NCBI RefSeq assembly: GCF_010730195.1
Contig: NZ_AP022613.1
Location: forward strand, 5,580,001 to 5,644,000
Direction: 5' to 3'
Source of the DNA: Mycobacterium conspicuum
GTDB taxonomy: Bacteria; Actinomycetota; Actinomycetes; Mycobacteriales; Mycobacteriaceae
Length of the DNA stretch: 64,000 nucleotides
This document shows, in pieces, positions 42,282 to 54,516 of the stretch. Positions within the stretch are counted from its first letter, which is position 1, and each line of letters starts with the position of its first letter. Under the pieces are notes generated by a model. It searched no databases. It had not been told where the DNA came from and saw only the letters and a list, made by a program, of their open reading frames with translations. The position numbers and the translations under genes are program-made.

Positions 42282-43130
42282 TCAGGCTCCCATCTTCTCG
42301 GTGAACACCGCACGGTGCTCGGCAACCCAGTGCGCGAACGAAAGTGCCGGGCGGCCAAGGATTTTCTCCACGTCGGAGGTGACCAGGGCGGGCTGGTCCA
42401 GCGTCTCGGCGAGCATCTTTATATACGCGTCGGCGAACTCGGCTGGGAAGCCCAGGCCGATGAACCGCTGCCGGACGACATCCGGCGGCGCCTCCTGGTA
42501 GCGCAGCGCGCGCCCCAGCACGGCGCCGATCACTTCCGTGAGCTCGCTGTTGGTCAATGCCTGCGGACCGGTCAGCGTAACCCGTTGGCCCACAAGCTCA
42601 TCGGTGAGCAGCGCGCGGGCCGCGACCGCCGAGATGTCGCTCTCGACGATCGGCGCGCTGGATGCCTGGGCGTAGGGTCCGGTCACCACATCGCCGGCCC
42701 GGATCTGAGCGGACCACATGCCCGCGAAGTTCGTCGCAAAAGCGCTGGGCCGCAGGCTAACCCAAGACAGGCCGGAATCCATCGCCAAGCTTTCGACCTC
42801 CTTGTTGCGGTCGCCGCGGAAGCGTGACGGCTGCAACGAGAAGTCGTCGTCGGCGTTGATGGCCGACAACGCAACCAGTTTGGTGACCCCGGCACGGACG
42901 CACTCGGCTACGAAGACCGGCAGCGCTTCACCCAGGGCCCGGGAATTGAGGAACACCGCCGATGCGCCGGACAATGCTTCGGCTGCCGAGCCGACGACTT
43001 CGACGCCAGCGGGAAACCGAGCGGTCTTCGGCGTGCGGGTGACGGCCCGCACCGGTGCGCCCGCGGCGGCGAGTTCTGCGACGAGCGGGCGGCCGACGTT
43101 ACCGGTCGCCCCGGTGATCACGATCGTCAT
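42282..43130 (-). CDS. NmrA-like atypical SDR
   Basis: 282 residues. N-terminal GATGNVGRPL binds NAD(P); no catalytic YxxxK is visible and the SLRPSAFATNF segment is NmrA/QOR2-like. Members are redox sensors or quinone reductases. It is divergent from an ECF sigma factor across 106 bp carrying a strong inverted repeat, and precedes the F420-type reductase. The pair may be the sigma factor's targets (inference). Confidence 0.85.
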   Translation of the reverse strand: MTIVITGATGNVGRPLVAELAAAGAPVRAVTRTPKTARFPAGVEVVGSAAEALSGASAVFLNSRALGEALPVFVAECVRAGVTKLVALSAINADDDFSLQPSRFRGDRNKEVESLAMDSGLSWVSLRPSAFATNFAGMWSAQIRAGDVVTGPYAQASSAPIVESDISAVAARALLTDELVGQRVTLTGPQALTNSELTEVIGAVLGRALRYQEAPPDVVRQRFIGLGFPAEFADAYIKMLAETLDQPALVTSDVEKILGRPALSFAHWVAEHRAVFTEKMGA

Positions 43131-43181
43131 GATGCGACTCCTTTGCGTGAGGTTCTCGATCCAAGGACGGGCCGAAAGGTG

Positions 43182-43212
43182 GGAAAGTTACAGTCGGAAT
43201 CGGTAACTTTCC
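43182..43212. promoter_or_regulatory. Inverted repeat between nmrA-like and sigma factor genes
   Basis: GGAAAGTTAC and its exact complement GTAACTTTCC, 11 nt apart, start 25 bp before the sigma-factor ATG. The divergent gene starts 52 bp to the left. Typical size for a dimeric repressor site acting on both genes. No repressor gene of obvious type is adjacent. Confidence 0.6.
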
Positions 43213-43236
43213 GCGGCACCGGATCGTCGAAGATTT

Positions 43237-44094
43237 ATGCAGCAACCACCCAGCGACCAGATAAGCGAGGCGTGGCGTCGGCACCGCCCGTATCTGATCA
43301 ACCTCGGCTACCAGATACTCGGCGATGTCGGCGACGCCGAAGACGTTGCGCAGGAGGCATTTCTGCGGCTGTCGCGCACGGAGCCGGACGAGATCGACGA
43401 TGTCCGGGGCTGGCTCACGGTGGTCACCAGCCGGCTGTGCCTGGACCAAGTGCGTTCGGCGCGAGCCCGCTACGAGCGCCCCACCGACACCGGCCAGCAG
43501 GCCTTGATCGACGAATCGCCACGCGCCGACCCGGCCGACCGGGTCACCCTCGACGACGAGGTCCGTGCCGCGCTGCTGGAGGTCCTGCGCAGGCTCAGCC
43601 CCGGCGAACGGGTGGCCTTCGTGCTGCACGACGTGTTCGGGGTGCCTTTCGACACCATCGCCGACACGGTGGGCCGTCCGGTCGGCACCTGCCGCCAGCT
43701 GGCGCGCCGCGCGCGGGCCAAATTCACTGGGGCACAACCGAAGTTGATCGACGTGGCCTCGTCCGAACACCAACTGGTCACCGAGAAATTCATCACCGCC
43801 TGCGCCAACGGCGACATCGCCGCCCTGACAGCCGTGCTGGATCCGACGGTGTGGGGCGTGGGCACCGTCCTCGCCGACCCGGCGCCGCCCCCGCAGGTCA
43901 ACCACGGGCCGCACAACGTGGCCACCAACCTACTGCGCTATCTGGGGCCCGGGGCGACCTTGGTCACCGGACCCGCCGGGCAGCCGACCGTGCTGGCATT
44001 CGCGGACGGTCGGCTGTTCGCGGCCATCGTGCTGACCATCCGCGGCGCCCTCATCACCAAGATCGAGGCGGTGGCCGACCCGTCGGCGCGCTGA
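43237..44094 (+). CDS. ECF RNA polymerase sigma factor, SigI/SigJ (ECF41)-like
   Basis: 285 residues. Sigma-2 (EDVAQEAFLRLSR), sigma-4 (LSPGERVAFVLHDVFGVPFDTIADTVG) and a C-terminal SnoaL-like extension (about 170-285). That extension is the mark of ECF41-type factors that need no separate anti-sigma factor, since the domain modulates activity itself. Similar to Mtb SigI in sequence, but the gene neighbourhood differs, so it is not called sigI. Faces an NmrA/F420-reductase operon, common ECF41 partners being oxidoreductases. Confidence 0.85.
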   Translation: MQQPPSDQISEAWRRHRPYLINLGYQILGDVGDAEDVAQEAFLRLSRTEPDEIDDVRGWLTVVTSRLCLDQVRSARARYERPTDTGQQALIDESPRADPADRVTLDDEVRAALLEVLRRLSPGERVAFVLHDVFGVPFDTIADTVGRPVGTCRQLARRARAKFTGAQPKLIDVASSEHQLVTEKFITACANGDIAALTAVLDPTVWGVGTVLADPAPPPQVNHGPHNVATNLLRYLGPGATLVTGPAGQPTVLAFADGRLFAAIVLTIRGALITKIEAVADPSAR

Positions 44095-44106
44095 CGGAAC
44101 CGCGGG

Positions 44107-45258
44107 TTATCGAGGGCGGTTGCGGGACTCGGCGGGCCGCGCGGCGAAATACCCCGTCACCATTGCCGCGATCTGCAGCACTCGCAGCCGGGTTTCCGGA
44201 GCCATTTCCGTGCTCACGTCGATGACCCCGCCGGGCCGCAGATGCGGATCGAACGGCACCTCGACCACCGGTTGCCCGTGGTTGACGAACTCTCGAGCCA
44301 GCAGCGCCCGGGTGCGCTTGTCGGCATGCCCGTCGGAGTCGTTGAGCACCACGATGGTGCGTTGCAGCAGGCCCCTCAGGTGGTGATCGGCCAGCCAATC
44401 CAAGGTTTTGGCGGCCGCCGAGGCCCCGTCGGCCCACGGCGAGGACACCACGATCAGCGCATCCAGGTCCCGCAGGACCTCCTGGGTGACCGGGGCGTCC
44501 ATCGTCGAGCCGCAGTCGATGACCGAGATGGCGAAATGGCGATCCAGCCGCAACGCCGCCTCGCGGTAGATGGCCGGATCCAGCACCCGGCGTGGACCCG
44601 CCGCCGGCTCGCCGCCCAGCACCGCCAGCCCGGCGCGGTTGCGGCCGACGCGGGCCATCACGTCGGCGTAGGAATGCAGGTTCTTATCGGCGGTCAATTC
44701 CCAGAAGGAGTTGGTCGACTCCGGATCAATTCGGCTAGCCAGGCGCCCGAAGGCGGTGTCGGCGTCGATCGCCACGACGCGATCCTGTCGACGCAGTTCG
44801 GCGAAGATCGACCCGACGCTGGCGGCGACCGACGTCTTTCCGACGCCGCCTTTGCCCAGCACACCGACCTTGTGGTTGCCGTGCAGGACCGTCCGGATGG
44901 CCGCTTCGTACTGGGCCTCCTCGCGCTGCGCGCGCGACGGACCGAGCCTGACCAGGCCGAACGTCATCGACTCGACGAGGCGCCGCCAGCCGCGGTCGGC
45001 GCGCAGCGGCGGACGGTTGCCCAGCGGCGGCGCGAATGCCGAGTCGGACCACCCACCGGGCGGGGGACCCGGCGCGCCGTGACCCGTGGCCGGGTACGCC
45101 GGCTGGTGCGGCGGACCGGGAGGAGGCGCGGGCCGGCCCTGCGGCGCGGGGCCGACGGGGGAAAAGGCCGGGGACGGCGGTTGCGGCGCGTTGGGCGGGT
45201 AAGCCGGCGGCCGGCCGGGCCCAACGCGGTCCCGGAGGTATTCGTCGCGCTCGTTCAT
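44107..45258 (-). CDS. MinD/ParA-like ATPase with proline-rich N-terminus (Rv3860-like)
   Basis: 383 residues: an N-terminal Pro/Gly/Ala tail (about 1-90), then a MinD-type domain with the intact deviant Walker A GKGGVGKTS, VVAIDADTAFGRLAS and VIDCGSTMDAP. The architecture is that of EspI, an ESX-1-associated ATPase, and the gene adjoins gltB as Rv3860 does. Function unknown. It converges on the sigma-factor gene (12 nt between). Confidence 0.82.
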   Translation of the reverse strand: MNERDEYLRDRVGPGRPPAYPPNAPQPPSPAFSPVGPAPQGRPAPPPGPPHQPAYPATGHGAPGPPPGGWSDSAFAPPLGNRPPLRADRGWRRLVESMTFGLVRLGPSRAQREEAQYEAAIRTVLHGNHKVGVLGKGGVGKTSVAASVGSIFAELRRQDRVVAIDADTAFGRLASRIDPESTNSFWELTADKNLHSYADVMARVGRNRAGLAVLGGEPAAGPRRVLDPAIYREAALRLDRHFAISVIDCGSTMDAPVTQEVLRDLDALIVVSSPWADGASAAAKTLDWLADHHLRGLLQRTIVVLNDSDGHADKRTRALLAREFVNHGQPVVEVPFDPHLRPGGVIDVSTEMAPETRLRVLQIAAMVTGYFAARPAESRNRPR

Positions 45259-45774
45259 GGGCCCCCTCGGGTATCAACTGCAGACCAGTATCGGCTAACC
45301 GCCGCGCGGCCACCGACCTGGCCTGCGCAGACTCGGCGGGGCGGATCGGGTGCCGCGGCAGGGCGCCTCCGGGCACGCCCGCGACTCACGGGACGACGGC
45401 CGCGGGCAAACTCGTCCGAGGGCGCGCTAAGGCCGGTGGTCGGCCCGATCCGAACGGTGGTGCGCGGATTGCCCCGGCAGCGAGGCCGTCGACCAGTCGT
45501 TACAGCGAATTTACGGTGACGCCAGCCGGCAGGTTACTATTAGGGAAGTTGGCATGTCAGGCGGGTTTTGTCATATCGTTTTACGACTTGTCGAGACTGG
45601 TTACGAGCCCACCGTTCAGCGCTGCACGGACGAATACACGATCGAGTCATCTCCGGCTGGCGGACAGCCTATCGACAAGACCGAAGGGGCCTAACCCGCG
45701 ACCTTAGGGGTTCGGAACCGTCGGTGCCACCACATAGGCCGCGCAGAGAGTTTCAGGTGAAGGGTTAGGTGGGA
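45259..45774. promoter_or_regulatory. Divergent region upstream of gltB
   Basis: 516 bp between Rv3860-like and gltB starts. No ORF here has a credible start, codon pattern or family. An AT-richer stretch around 45500-45600 probably holds the gltB promoter; a candidate is TTACGG (45511-45516) and TACTAT (45535-45540) 18 bp apart. That would leave a 5' leader of more than 200 nt. No clear riboswitch or terminator hairpin was recognised. Confidence 0.4.
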
Positions 45775-48700
45775 ATGACGCCCAAGCGCGCAGGGCTGTA
45801 CAACCCCGCATACGAGCACGATTCGTGCGGAGTGGCCATGGTCGTCCATATGTACGGCCGGCGCACCCGAGACATCGTCGACAAGGCCATTACCGCGCTG
45901 CTCAACCTCGAACACCGCGGCGCGCAGGGAGCCGAGCCGCGCAGTGGTGACGGGGCCGGCATCCTGATCCAGGTCCCCGACGCGTTCCTGCGCGAGGTCG
46001 TCGACTTCGAGCTGCCCGCCCAGGGCAGCTACGCCACCGGCATCGCGTTCCTGCCGCAGTCCTCCAAGGACGCCGCCGCCGCCTGCGCCGCGGTGGAGAA
46101 GATCGCCGAAGCCGAAGGCCTGCAGGTGCTGGGCTGGCGCGACGTACCCACTGACGACTCCTCCCTTGGCGCGTTGTCCCGCGACGCCATGCCGACCTTC
46201 CGGCAGGTGTTCCTGGCGGGGGCTCCGGGTGTTTCGGGCATGACGCTGGAGCGACGCTGCTATGTCGTCCGCAAGCGCGCCGAGCACGAACTGGGCACCA
46301 AGGGTCCGGGCCAGGACGGCCCGGGTCGCGAAACCGTCTATTTCCCAAGCCTTTCCGGGCAAACGTTCGTCTACAAGGGCATGCTGACCACCCCGCAGCT
46401 CAAGGCGTTTTACCTTGACCTGCAAGACGATCGGCTGACCAGCGCCCTGGGCATCGTGCACTCGCGCTTTTCCACGAACACGTTCCCGTCGTGGCCGCTG
46501 GCGCACCCGTTCCGGCGCATCGCGCACAACGGGGAGATCAACACCGTCACCGGCAATGAGAACTGGATGCGGGCCCGCGAGGCGTTGATGAGCACCGACA
46601 TCTTCGGGTCGGTCGACGACCTGGAGAAGCTGTTCCCGATCTGCACGCCGGGCGCCTCCGACACCGCGCGCTTCGACGAGGCACTCGAACTGCTGCACCT
46701 GGGCGGGCGCAGCCTGCCGCACGCGGTGCTGATGATGATCCCCGAAGCGTGGGAACGCAACGAGTCGATGGACCCCGCGCGACGGGCTTTCTACGAGTAC
46801 CACGCGTCTTTGATGGAGCCGTGGGACGGCCCGGCGTCGATGACGTTCACCGACGGCACCATCGTGGGCGCGGTGCTGGACCGCAACGGCCTTCGCCCGT
46901 CCAGGATTTGGGTCACCGAGGACGGCCTGGTGGTGATGGCCTCCGAGGCCGGAGTGCTGGATCTCGACCCGTCGACCGTGGTGCGCCGGATGCGGCTGCA
47001 GCCCGGCCGGATGTTCCTGGTGGACACGACGCAGGGCCGCATTGTCTCCGACGAAGAGATCAAAGCCGAGCTGGCCGCCGAGCACCCCTACCGCGAGTGG
47101 CTCGACAAGGGACTGGTTCCGCTGGAGAAGTTGCCGGCGGGCAAGTACGCGCGGATGCCGCACAGTCGAGTTGTCTTGCGCCAATTGGCTTTCGGCTACA
47201 CCTACGAGGAGCTCAATCTGCTGGTGGCACCGATGGTCCGCACCGGCGCCGAGCCGATCGGGTCGATGGGCACCGACACTCCGGTCGCGGTGCTGTCGCA
47301 GCGTCCCCGGATGCTCTACGACTACTTCCACCAGCTCTTCGCGCAGGTGACCAACCCACCGCTGGACGCCATCCGCGAGGAGGTGGTGACCAGCCTGCAG
47401 GGCACCACCGGTGGTGAGTGCGACCTGCTCAACCCGACCGAGAGGTCGTGTCACCAGATCTCGCTGCCGCAGCCCATTCTGCGGAACTACGAGCTGGCCA
47501 AGCTGATCAACCTCGACCCCGACGACGAGGTCAACGGGCGCCCGCATGGCATGCGTTCCAAGGTGATTCGCTGCCTGTACCCGGTCGCCGAGGGCGGCGC
47601 CGGCTTGGCCGCCGCGTTGGACGACGTGCGCGCGCAAGCCTCGGCGGCGATCGCCGACGGCGCGCGGGTGATCATCCTGTCCGACCGTGAGTCCGACGAG
47701 ACGATGGCTCCGATTCCGTCGCTGCTCGCGGTGGCGGGGGTGCACCACCACCTGGTGCGCGACCGTACTCGCACGCACGCGGGCCTGGTGGTCGAAAGCG
47801 GCGACGCCCGCGAGGTGCACCACATGGCGATGCTGATCGGCTGCGGGGCCGCGGCGATCAACCCCTACCTGGTGTTCGAGTCGATCGAGGACATGCTCGA
47901 TCGCGGCATCATCGACGGCATCGACCGCAAGACGGCGTTGAACAACTACGTCAAGGCGGCCGGCAAGGGCGTGCTGAAAGTGATGTCCAAGATGGGCATT
48001 TCGACGCTGGCCTCCTACACCGGCGCACAGCTGTTCCAAGCGGTCGGCATCTCCGAGGATGTGCTCGACGAATACTTCACCGGGCTGGCCTGCCCGACCG
48101 GCGGGATCACCCTGGACGACATCGCCGCCGACGTCGCCGCCCGGCATCGGCTGGCGTATCTGGACCGGCCCGACGAACGCGCACACCGTGAGCTCGAGGT
48201 GGGCGGGGACTATCAGTGGCGTCGCGAAGGCGAGTACCACCTGTTCAACCCGGAGACCGTCTTCCGGCTGCAGCACGCCACCCGCACCGGGCAGTACAAG
48301 ATCTTCAAGGAGTACACCCGCCTGGTCGACGACCAGAGCGAGCGGATGGCATCGCTGCGTGGCCTGCTGAAGTTCCGCGGCGACGTGCGGCCCCCGGTCC
48401 CCCTGGACGAGGTCGAGCCCGCCAGCGAGATCGTCAAGCGGTTCTCGACCGGCGCGATGAGCTACGGCTCGATCTCCGCCGAGGCGCACGAGACCCTCGC
48501 GATCGCGATGAACCGGCTGGGCGGCCGGTCCAACAGCGGCGAGGGCGGCGAGGACGTCAAGCGCTTCGACCACGACCCCAACGGCGACTGGCGCCGCAGC
48601 GCGATCAAGCAGGTTGCCTCGGCCCGCTTCGGCGTGACCTCGCACTACCTGACCAACTGCACCGATATCCAGATCAAGATGGCTCAGGGCGCGAAACCCG

Positions 48701-50359
48701 GTGAGGGCGGCCAGCTTCCGGGGCACAAGGTGTACCCGTGGGTGGCCGAGGTGCGGCACTCCACACCCGGTGTCGGCCTGATCTCGCCGCCGCCGCACCA
48801 CGACATCTATTCCATCGAGGACCTGGCGCAGCTGATCCACGACCTGAAGAACGCCAACCCATCGGCGCGGGTGCACGTCAAGCTGGTCTCCGAGAACGGG
48901 GTGGGCACGGTTGCCGCCGGCGTCTCCAAGGCGCACGCCGACGTCGTCCTCATCTCGGGACACGACGGCGGCACCGGTGCCACCCCGCTAACATCGCAGA
49001 AGCACGCGGGTGCCCCGTGGGAGCTGGGGCTGGCCGAGACGCAGCAGACCTTGCTGCTCAACGGGTTACGCGACCGGATCGTGGTGCAGGTGGACGGCCA
49101 GCTCAAGACGGGCCGCGACGTGGTCATTGGCGCCTTGCTGGGCGCCGAGGAGTTCGGTTTCGCCACCGCCCCGCTGGTGGTGGCCGGCTGCATCATGATG
49201 CGGGTATGTCACCTCGACACCTGCCCGGTCGGCGTGGCCACGCAGAACCCGGTGCTGCGTGAGCGGTTCACCGGCAAGCCGGAATTCGTCGAGAACTTCT
49301 TCCTGTTCATCGCCGAAGAAGTCCGGGAATACATGGCGGAGCTGGGTTTTCGGACGTTCAACGAAATGGTCGGCCAGGTCGGCGCCCTGGACACCACGCT
49401 GGCTCGCGCACATTGGAAGGCGCACCGGCTTGACCTGACGCCGGTGCTGCACGAGCCGGAATCGGCGTTCATGAACCAGGACCTGTATTGCAGCTCGCGC
49501 CAGGACCACGGCCTGGACAAGGCGCTCGACCAGCAGCTGATCGTGATGAGCCGCGAGGCGCTGGATTCGCAGAAGCCGGTCCGGTTCTCCACCACCATCG
49601 CCAACGTCAACCGCACGGTCGGCACCATGCTCGGCCACGAGGTGACGAAAGCCTATGGCGGCCAAGGCTTGCCGGATGGAACGATCGACATCACGTTCGA
49701 CGGGTCCGCGGGTAACAGCTTCGGCGCCTTTGTGCCCAAGGGCATCACGCTGCGCGTGTACGGCGATGCCAACGACTACGTCGGCAAGGGTCTATCCGGT
49801 GGCCGCATCGTGGTGCGTCCGTCGGACAACGCGCCGCAGGATTACGTCGCCGAGGACAACATCATCGGTGGCAACGTGATTCTGTTCGGCGCCACCAGCG
49901 GGGAAGCGTTCCTGCGCGGTGTGGTGGGAGAAAGGTTCGCTGTGCGTAACTCCGGGGCACACGCCGTGGTCGAGGGCGTGGGCGATCACGGTTGCGAGTA
50001 CATGACCGGAGGTCGGGTCGTCATCCTGGGCCGGACCGGCCGCAACTTCGCGGCCGGTATGTCCGGCGGTGTTGCCTACGTCTACGACCCCGACGAGGAA
50101 TTGCCCGACAACCTGAACACCGAGATGGTGGACGTCGAGACCCTCGACGAGGACGACGCCGAGTTCCTGCACGGCATCATCCAGGCGCACGTGGATGCCA
50201 CGGACTCAGCTGTGGGGCAACGCATCCTGGCCGACTGGCATGGCCAGCAACGGCACTTCGTCAAGGTGATGCCGCGGGACTACAAGAAGGTGCTGCAGGC
50301 GATCGCCGAAGCCGAACGCGACGGCACGGATGTCGACAAGGCGATCATGGCGGCCGCGC

Positions 50360-50367
<8 letters not shown>
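45775..50367 (+). CDS. gltB: Glutamate synthase large subunit GltB
   Basis: 1530 residues. Converts glutamine plus 2-oxoglutarate to two glutamates. The N-terminal glutamine amidotransferase domain has its nucleophile at Cys18 (DSCGVAM), exposed after removal of a 17-residue propeptide. The FMN-binding synthase domain carries RFSTGAMSYGSIS and the 3Fe-4S cysteines in CIMMRVCHLDTCPVG; the C-terminal GXGXG beta-helix (about 1280-1500) follows. ATG at MTPKRAG matches the Mtb start; a GTG two codons upstream is possible. Overlaps gltD. Confidence 0.98.
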
Positions 50368-51826
<1,459 letters not shown>

Positions 51827-51980
51827 AAGCCCGGAAAGTCACACCAGTAACTTCAGAAACATGAATATATTTTTCGGCGTTTCTGCCACCGTTTGCCAGA
51901 CGATTGTTGTGTAATAGACCGGTGTGGGCTTCATCACAGGGGGAGTCCGAACGAGCTGGCCGACCGCAGGAGTGATCACT

Positions 51981-52121
51981 GTGCGTACACACCCCGGACC
52001 GCGATCACGGATGGGCCGAATTGCCTGGTCATGGCTACGCCATCCACTGAAAAGCCACGAATTTCCCGCCAAACACGAGCGCCTGGTGACGGCTCAGGAC
52101 CTCATATTGTTCGGGGTCTAG
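51981..52121 (+). CDS. Small hypothetical protein (possible Rv3857c counterpart)
   Basis: 46 residues inside a 346-bp stretch between gltD and the next gene. AGGAG sits 8 nt before the GTG, and the product (ending KHERLVTAQDLILFGV) is basic with no membrane segment. Rv3857c, a tiny ORF of uncertain type, occupies the equivalent place in Mtb. The rest of the gap (51827-51980, 52122-52172) shows no gene or hairpin. Confidence 0.4.
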   Translation: MRTHPGPRSRMGRIAWSWLRHPLKSHEFPAKHERLVTAQDLILFGV

Positions 52122-52172
52122 CGGCCCGTCAACGCCACCGCACGTACGTCGCGAGGTTTGCTCTGAGCTAAC

Positions 52173-53021
52173 TCAGCTAACAAGGCCGGATTCGCGGATC
52201 GCCTCCGCCAGCGATTCCAGTATCACCGGATCGTGCGGCGGGGCGATGTGGACGATGCCGAGGTCCAAACCTTCGGCGGCGAGGGCGGCCGCGTCCTCGA
52301 CGACCTGCCCGTAGTTGCGGTCTTCACCCAGGCGCAGGTGGGCCGACAGGGTGATCTCCTTGGGATCGCGCCCGATGTCGGCGCAGCGTGCAGCCAGGAC
52401 GTCGCGCTTGTGCGCGAACTGCTCGGGCGTCCCGCCAACGAAATTCCAATGCTGCGCGTAGCGCGCCGTCAGCGGCAGCGTCCGTTTCTCACCGCTGCCG
52501 CCGATGCAGATTGGCGGGTGCGGGCGCTGCGGGCCCTTGGGTTCGTTGCGGGCGCCCTTGAGCTGGTAGAACTTGCCAGCGAAGTCGGTGGACTCCTGGC
52601 TCAGCAGGCTGATCAGCACCTGACATGCTTCTTCGAACCGGTCGAAGCGGTCCTTGAGGGAACCCAGCTCGATGCCGTAGGCGCCCGATTCTTCGTCGTT
52701 CCAGCCGGCGCCGATCCCTAATTCGAGGCGGCCGTTGGAGATGATGTCCAGCGCGGCGGCCATGTTGGCGAGCACGGCTGGATGCCGGTAGTGGATGCCG
52801 GTGACCAGGGTGCCGAGGCGGAGCCTCGTGGTGGCCTGCGCGAGTGCGGTCAGGGTCGTCCAGCCCTCCAGGCAGGGACCGTTGCTGTCGCTGAAAATCG
52901 GGTAGAAGTGGTCGAAGGTCCAACCCGATTCGAAGACGTCGATCTGGTCGGCCTCCTGCCAGAGGGCAAGCATGTCGGGCCAGGTGGTGTTTTGCGGAGC
53001 GGTCTTGAAGGCGAATCGCAT
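52173..53021 (-). CDS. LLM-class F420-dependent oxidoreductase
   Basis: 282 residues, luciferase-like monooxygenase fold. Motifs are LGTLVTGIHYRHPAVLANMAA, GRLELGIGAGW (cofactor region) and PPICIGGSGEKRTL. Mycobacteria have dozens of such enzymes, using coenzyme F420 for redox chemistry on diverse substrates; this one is not assignable. The ATG start fits the family's MRFAFKT beginning. Divergent from a small membrane protein gene by about 50 bp. Confidence 0.88.
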   Translation of the reverse strand: MRFAFKTAPQNTTWPDMLALWQEADQIDVFESGWTFDHFYPIFSDSNGPCLEGWTTLTALAQATTRLRLGTLVTGIHYRHPAVLANMAAALDIISNGRLELGIGAGWNDEESGAYGIELGSLKDRFDRFEEACQVLISLLSQESTDFAGKFYQLKGARNEPKGPQRPHPPICIGGSGEKRTLPLTARYAQHWNFVGGTPEQFAHKRDVLAARCADIGRDPKEITLSAHLRLGEDRNYGQVVEDAAALAAEGLDLGIVHIAPPHDPVILESLAEAIRESGLVS

Positions 53022-53072
53022 GTAATCGACGGTAGTCCGCCTTTATTAAGCGCAACTAAACTCGGGCACACC

Positions 53073-53504
53073 ATGGTCCTCGGAATCGACACCAAGATCA
53101 CGCTGCTGGCGGCCGGTCTGATTTTTCTGCTGGCGCTCGGCCTCGGCGTGTGGAAGTACCGGCAGATCATGGTCTCCGACGATCACCGGGCGCACCCCTA
53201 CGTCGACATCGCGCATCGGGCGGCGTTGCTCTATTCGTTCGCGACGCTGCTCATCGCCGTCTTCGTCGAGCTCAGCGCCTGGCCGGCGTGGGTGAACCTG
53301 ATTGCGGCGATGGTCGCCGTGTTCTTCTTCGTCGCCGCCATCGGGTCCTACATCCTGCACGGGGCGCGGCGCGACACGGAGAATCAATTCGAGCGTCCGC
53401 CGCGGGGGACCGGGGCGATGATGGCGTTGCTGATCGTGGGCGAAATGGGCGGATTCGCAGTGGTTTTCGCCGGCTTTGTGGTGGGGCAGCTATGGACCCG
53501 GTAG
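53073..53504 (+). CDS. Four-helix integral membrane protein
   Basis: 143 residues with four hydrophobic segments (about 8-28, 46-66, 70-92, 116-138) and short loops, one containing DDHRAHPYVDIAH. Family not recognised with certainty. The ATG is the first with a plausible context; the frame is open upstream antisense to the LLM gene. It overlaps the PHP-domain gene by 13 nt. Confidence 0.7.
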   Translation: MVLGIDTKITLLAAGLIFLLALGLGVWKYRQIMVSDDHRAHPYVDIAHRAALLYSFATLLIAVFVELSAWPAWVNLIAAMVAVFFFVAAIGSYILHGARRDTENQFERPPRGTGAMMALLIVGEMGGFAVVFAGFVVGQLWTR

Positions 53505-54496
53505 AGGCACTGCGCCAGATCGCGTACTACAAGGATCGCGACCGCCAAGATCCACGGCGGGTGATGGCCTACCGCAACGCCGCCGACATCCTCGAGGACC
53601 TTGACGACGCCGCCCTCGAGCGACACGGCCAGGCCAACAGCTGGCAGTCGATTCCCGGCATCGGACCCAAGACCGCGAAGGTCATCGCGCAGGCCTGGGC
53701 CGGGCGCGAGCCCGATCAATTGGCCGAATTGCGCGCTGCCGCAGGCGATCTCGGCGGGGGACAAATACGTGCCGCGCTGCGCGGGGACCTGCACCTGCAC
53801 TCCAACTGGTCGGACGGGTCGGCACCGATCGAGGAGATGATGGCCACCGCGGCCACGCTCGGACACGAGTACTGCGCGCTCACCGATCACTCGCCGCGGC
53901 TCACGATCGCCCACGGGCTCTCGGCGGAGCGGCTGCGCAAACAGCTCGACGTGATCGACGAGTTGCGCGACAAGTTCGCGCCGATGCGCATTCTCACCGG
54001 CATCGAGGTGGACATCCTCGACGACGGCAGCCTGGACCAGGAGCCCGAGCTGCTCGAGCGCCTCGACGTCGTGGTGGCCAGCGTCCACTCCAAGCTGTCG
54101 ATGGATTCCGATGCCATGACCCGCCGCATGGTGCGCGCGGTGTCCGACGGTCACGCCGACGTGCTGGGCCACTGCACCGGGCGGCTGGTCGCCGGCAATC
54201 GCGGCATCCGGCCCGAATCGAAATTCGACGCCGAAGCGGTGTTCACCGCCTGCCGCGACCACGGCACCGCGGTGGAGATCAACTCCCGCCCCGAGCGCCG
54301 TGACCCGCCGACGCGGCTGTTGAAGCTGGCGCTGGACATCGGCTGCGTGTTCAGCATCGACACCGACGCGCACGCCCCCGGCCAGTTGGACTTCCTCGGT
54401 TACGGCGCCCAGCGCGCGCTCGACGCCGGTGTGCCCGTCGACCGGATCGTCAACACCTGGCCGGCCGAACGGCTGTTGGAGTGGACCGCAGCCTGA
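53492..54496 (+). CDS. PHP-domain phosphoesterase with helix-hairpin-helix (Rv3856c-like)
   Basis: 334 residues. The N-terminal 80 residues hold a helix-hairpin-helix DNA-binding element (WQSIPGIGPKTAKVIAQAW) as in PolX. The PHP domain follows with metal ligands in RGDLHLHSNWSDG, ALTDHSPR, ASVHSKL, LGHCTG and the final DTDAHA. This is the C-terminal half of bacterial PolX without the polymerase part. It probably removes 3' phosphates or nucleotides in DNA repair (inference). Ortholog of Rv3856c by size and place. Confidence 0.9.
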   Translation: MDPVEALRQIAYYKDRDRQDPRRVMAYRNAADILEDLDDAALERHGQANSWQSIPGIGPKTAKVIAQAWAGREPDQLAELRAAAGDLGGGQIRAALRGDLHLHSNWSDGSAPIEEMMATAATLGHEYCALTDHSPRLTIAHGLSAERLRKQLDVIDELRDKFAPMRILTGIEVDILDDGSLDQEPELLERLDVVVASVHSKLSMDSDAMTRRMVRAVSDGHADVLGHCTGRLVAGNRGIRPESKFDAEAVFTACRDHGTAVEINSRPERRDPPTRLLKLALDIGCVFSIDTDAHAPGQLDFLGYGAQRALDAGVPVDRIVNTWPAERLLEWTAA

Positions 54497-54512
54497 GGCG
54501 GGTGCGACCGCC
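54497..54512. terminator. Short GC hairpin between convergent genes
   Basis: GGCGG and CCGCC, 5-bp arms round a 6-nt loop, start right after the PHP-gene stop codon and end 4 bp before the convergent PE_PGRS stop. Weak, no T-tract; a possible bidirectional intrinsic end signal of the mycobacterial type. Confidence 0.3.
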
Positions 54513-54516
54513 AGCG

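Noticed and set aside
45691..48963. A 1090-codon open frame on the minus strand
   Set aside because: It is entirely antisense to the unmistakable gltB gene; long shadow frames are expected in GC-rich DNA. The protein is His/Arg/Gln-rich with no motif.
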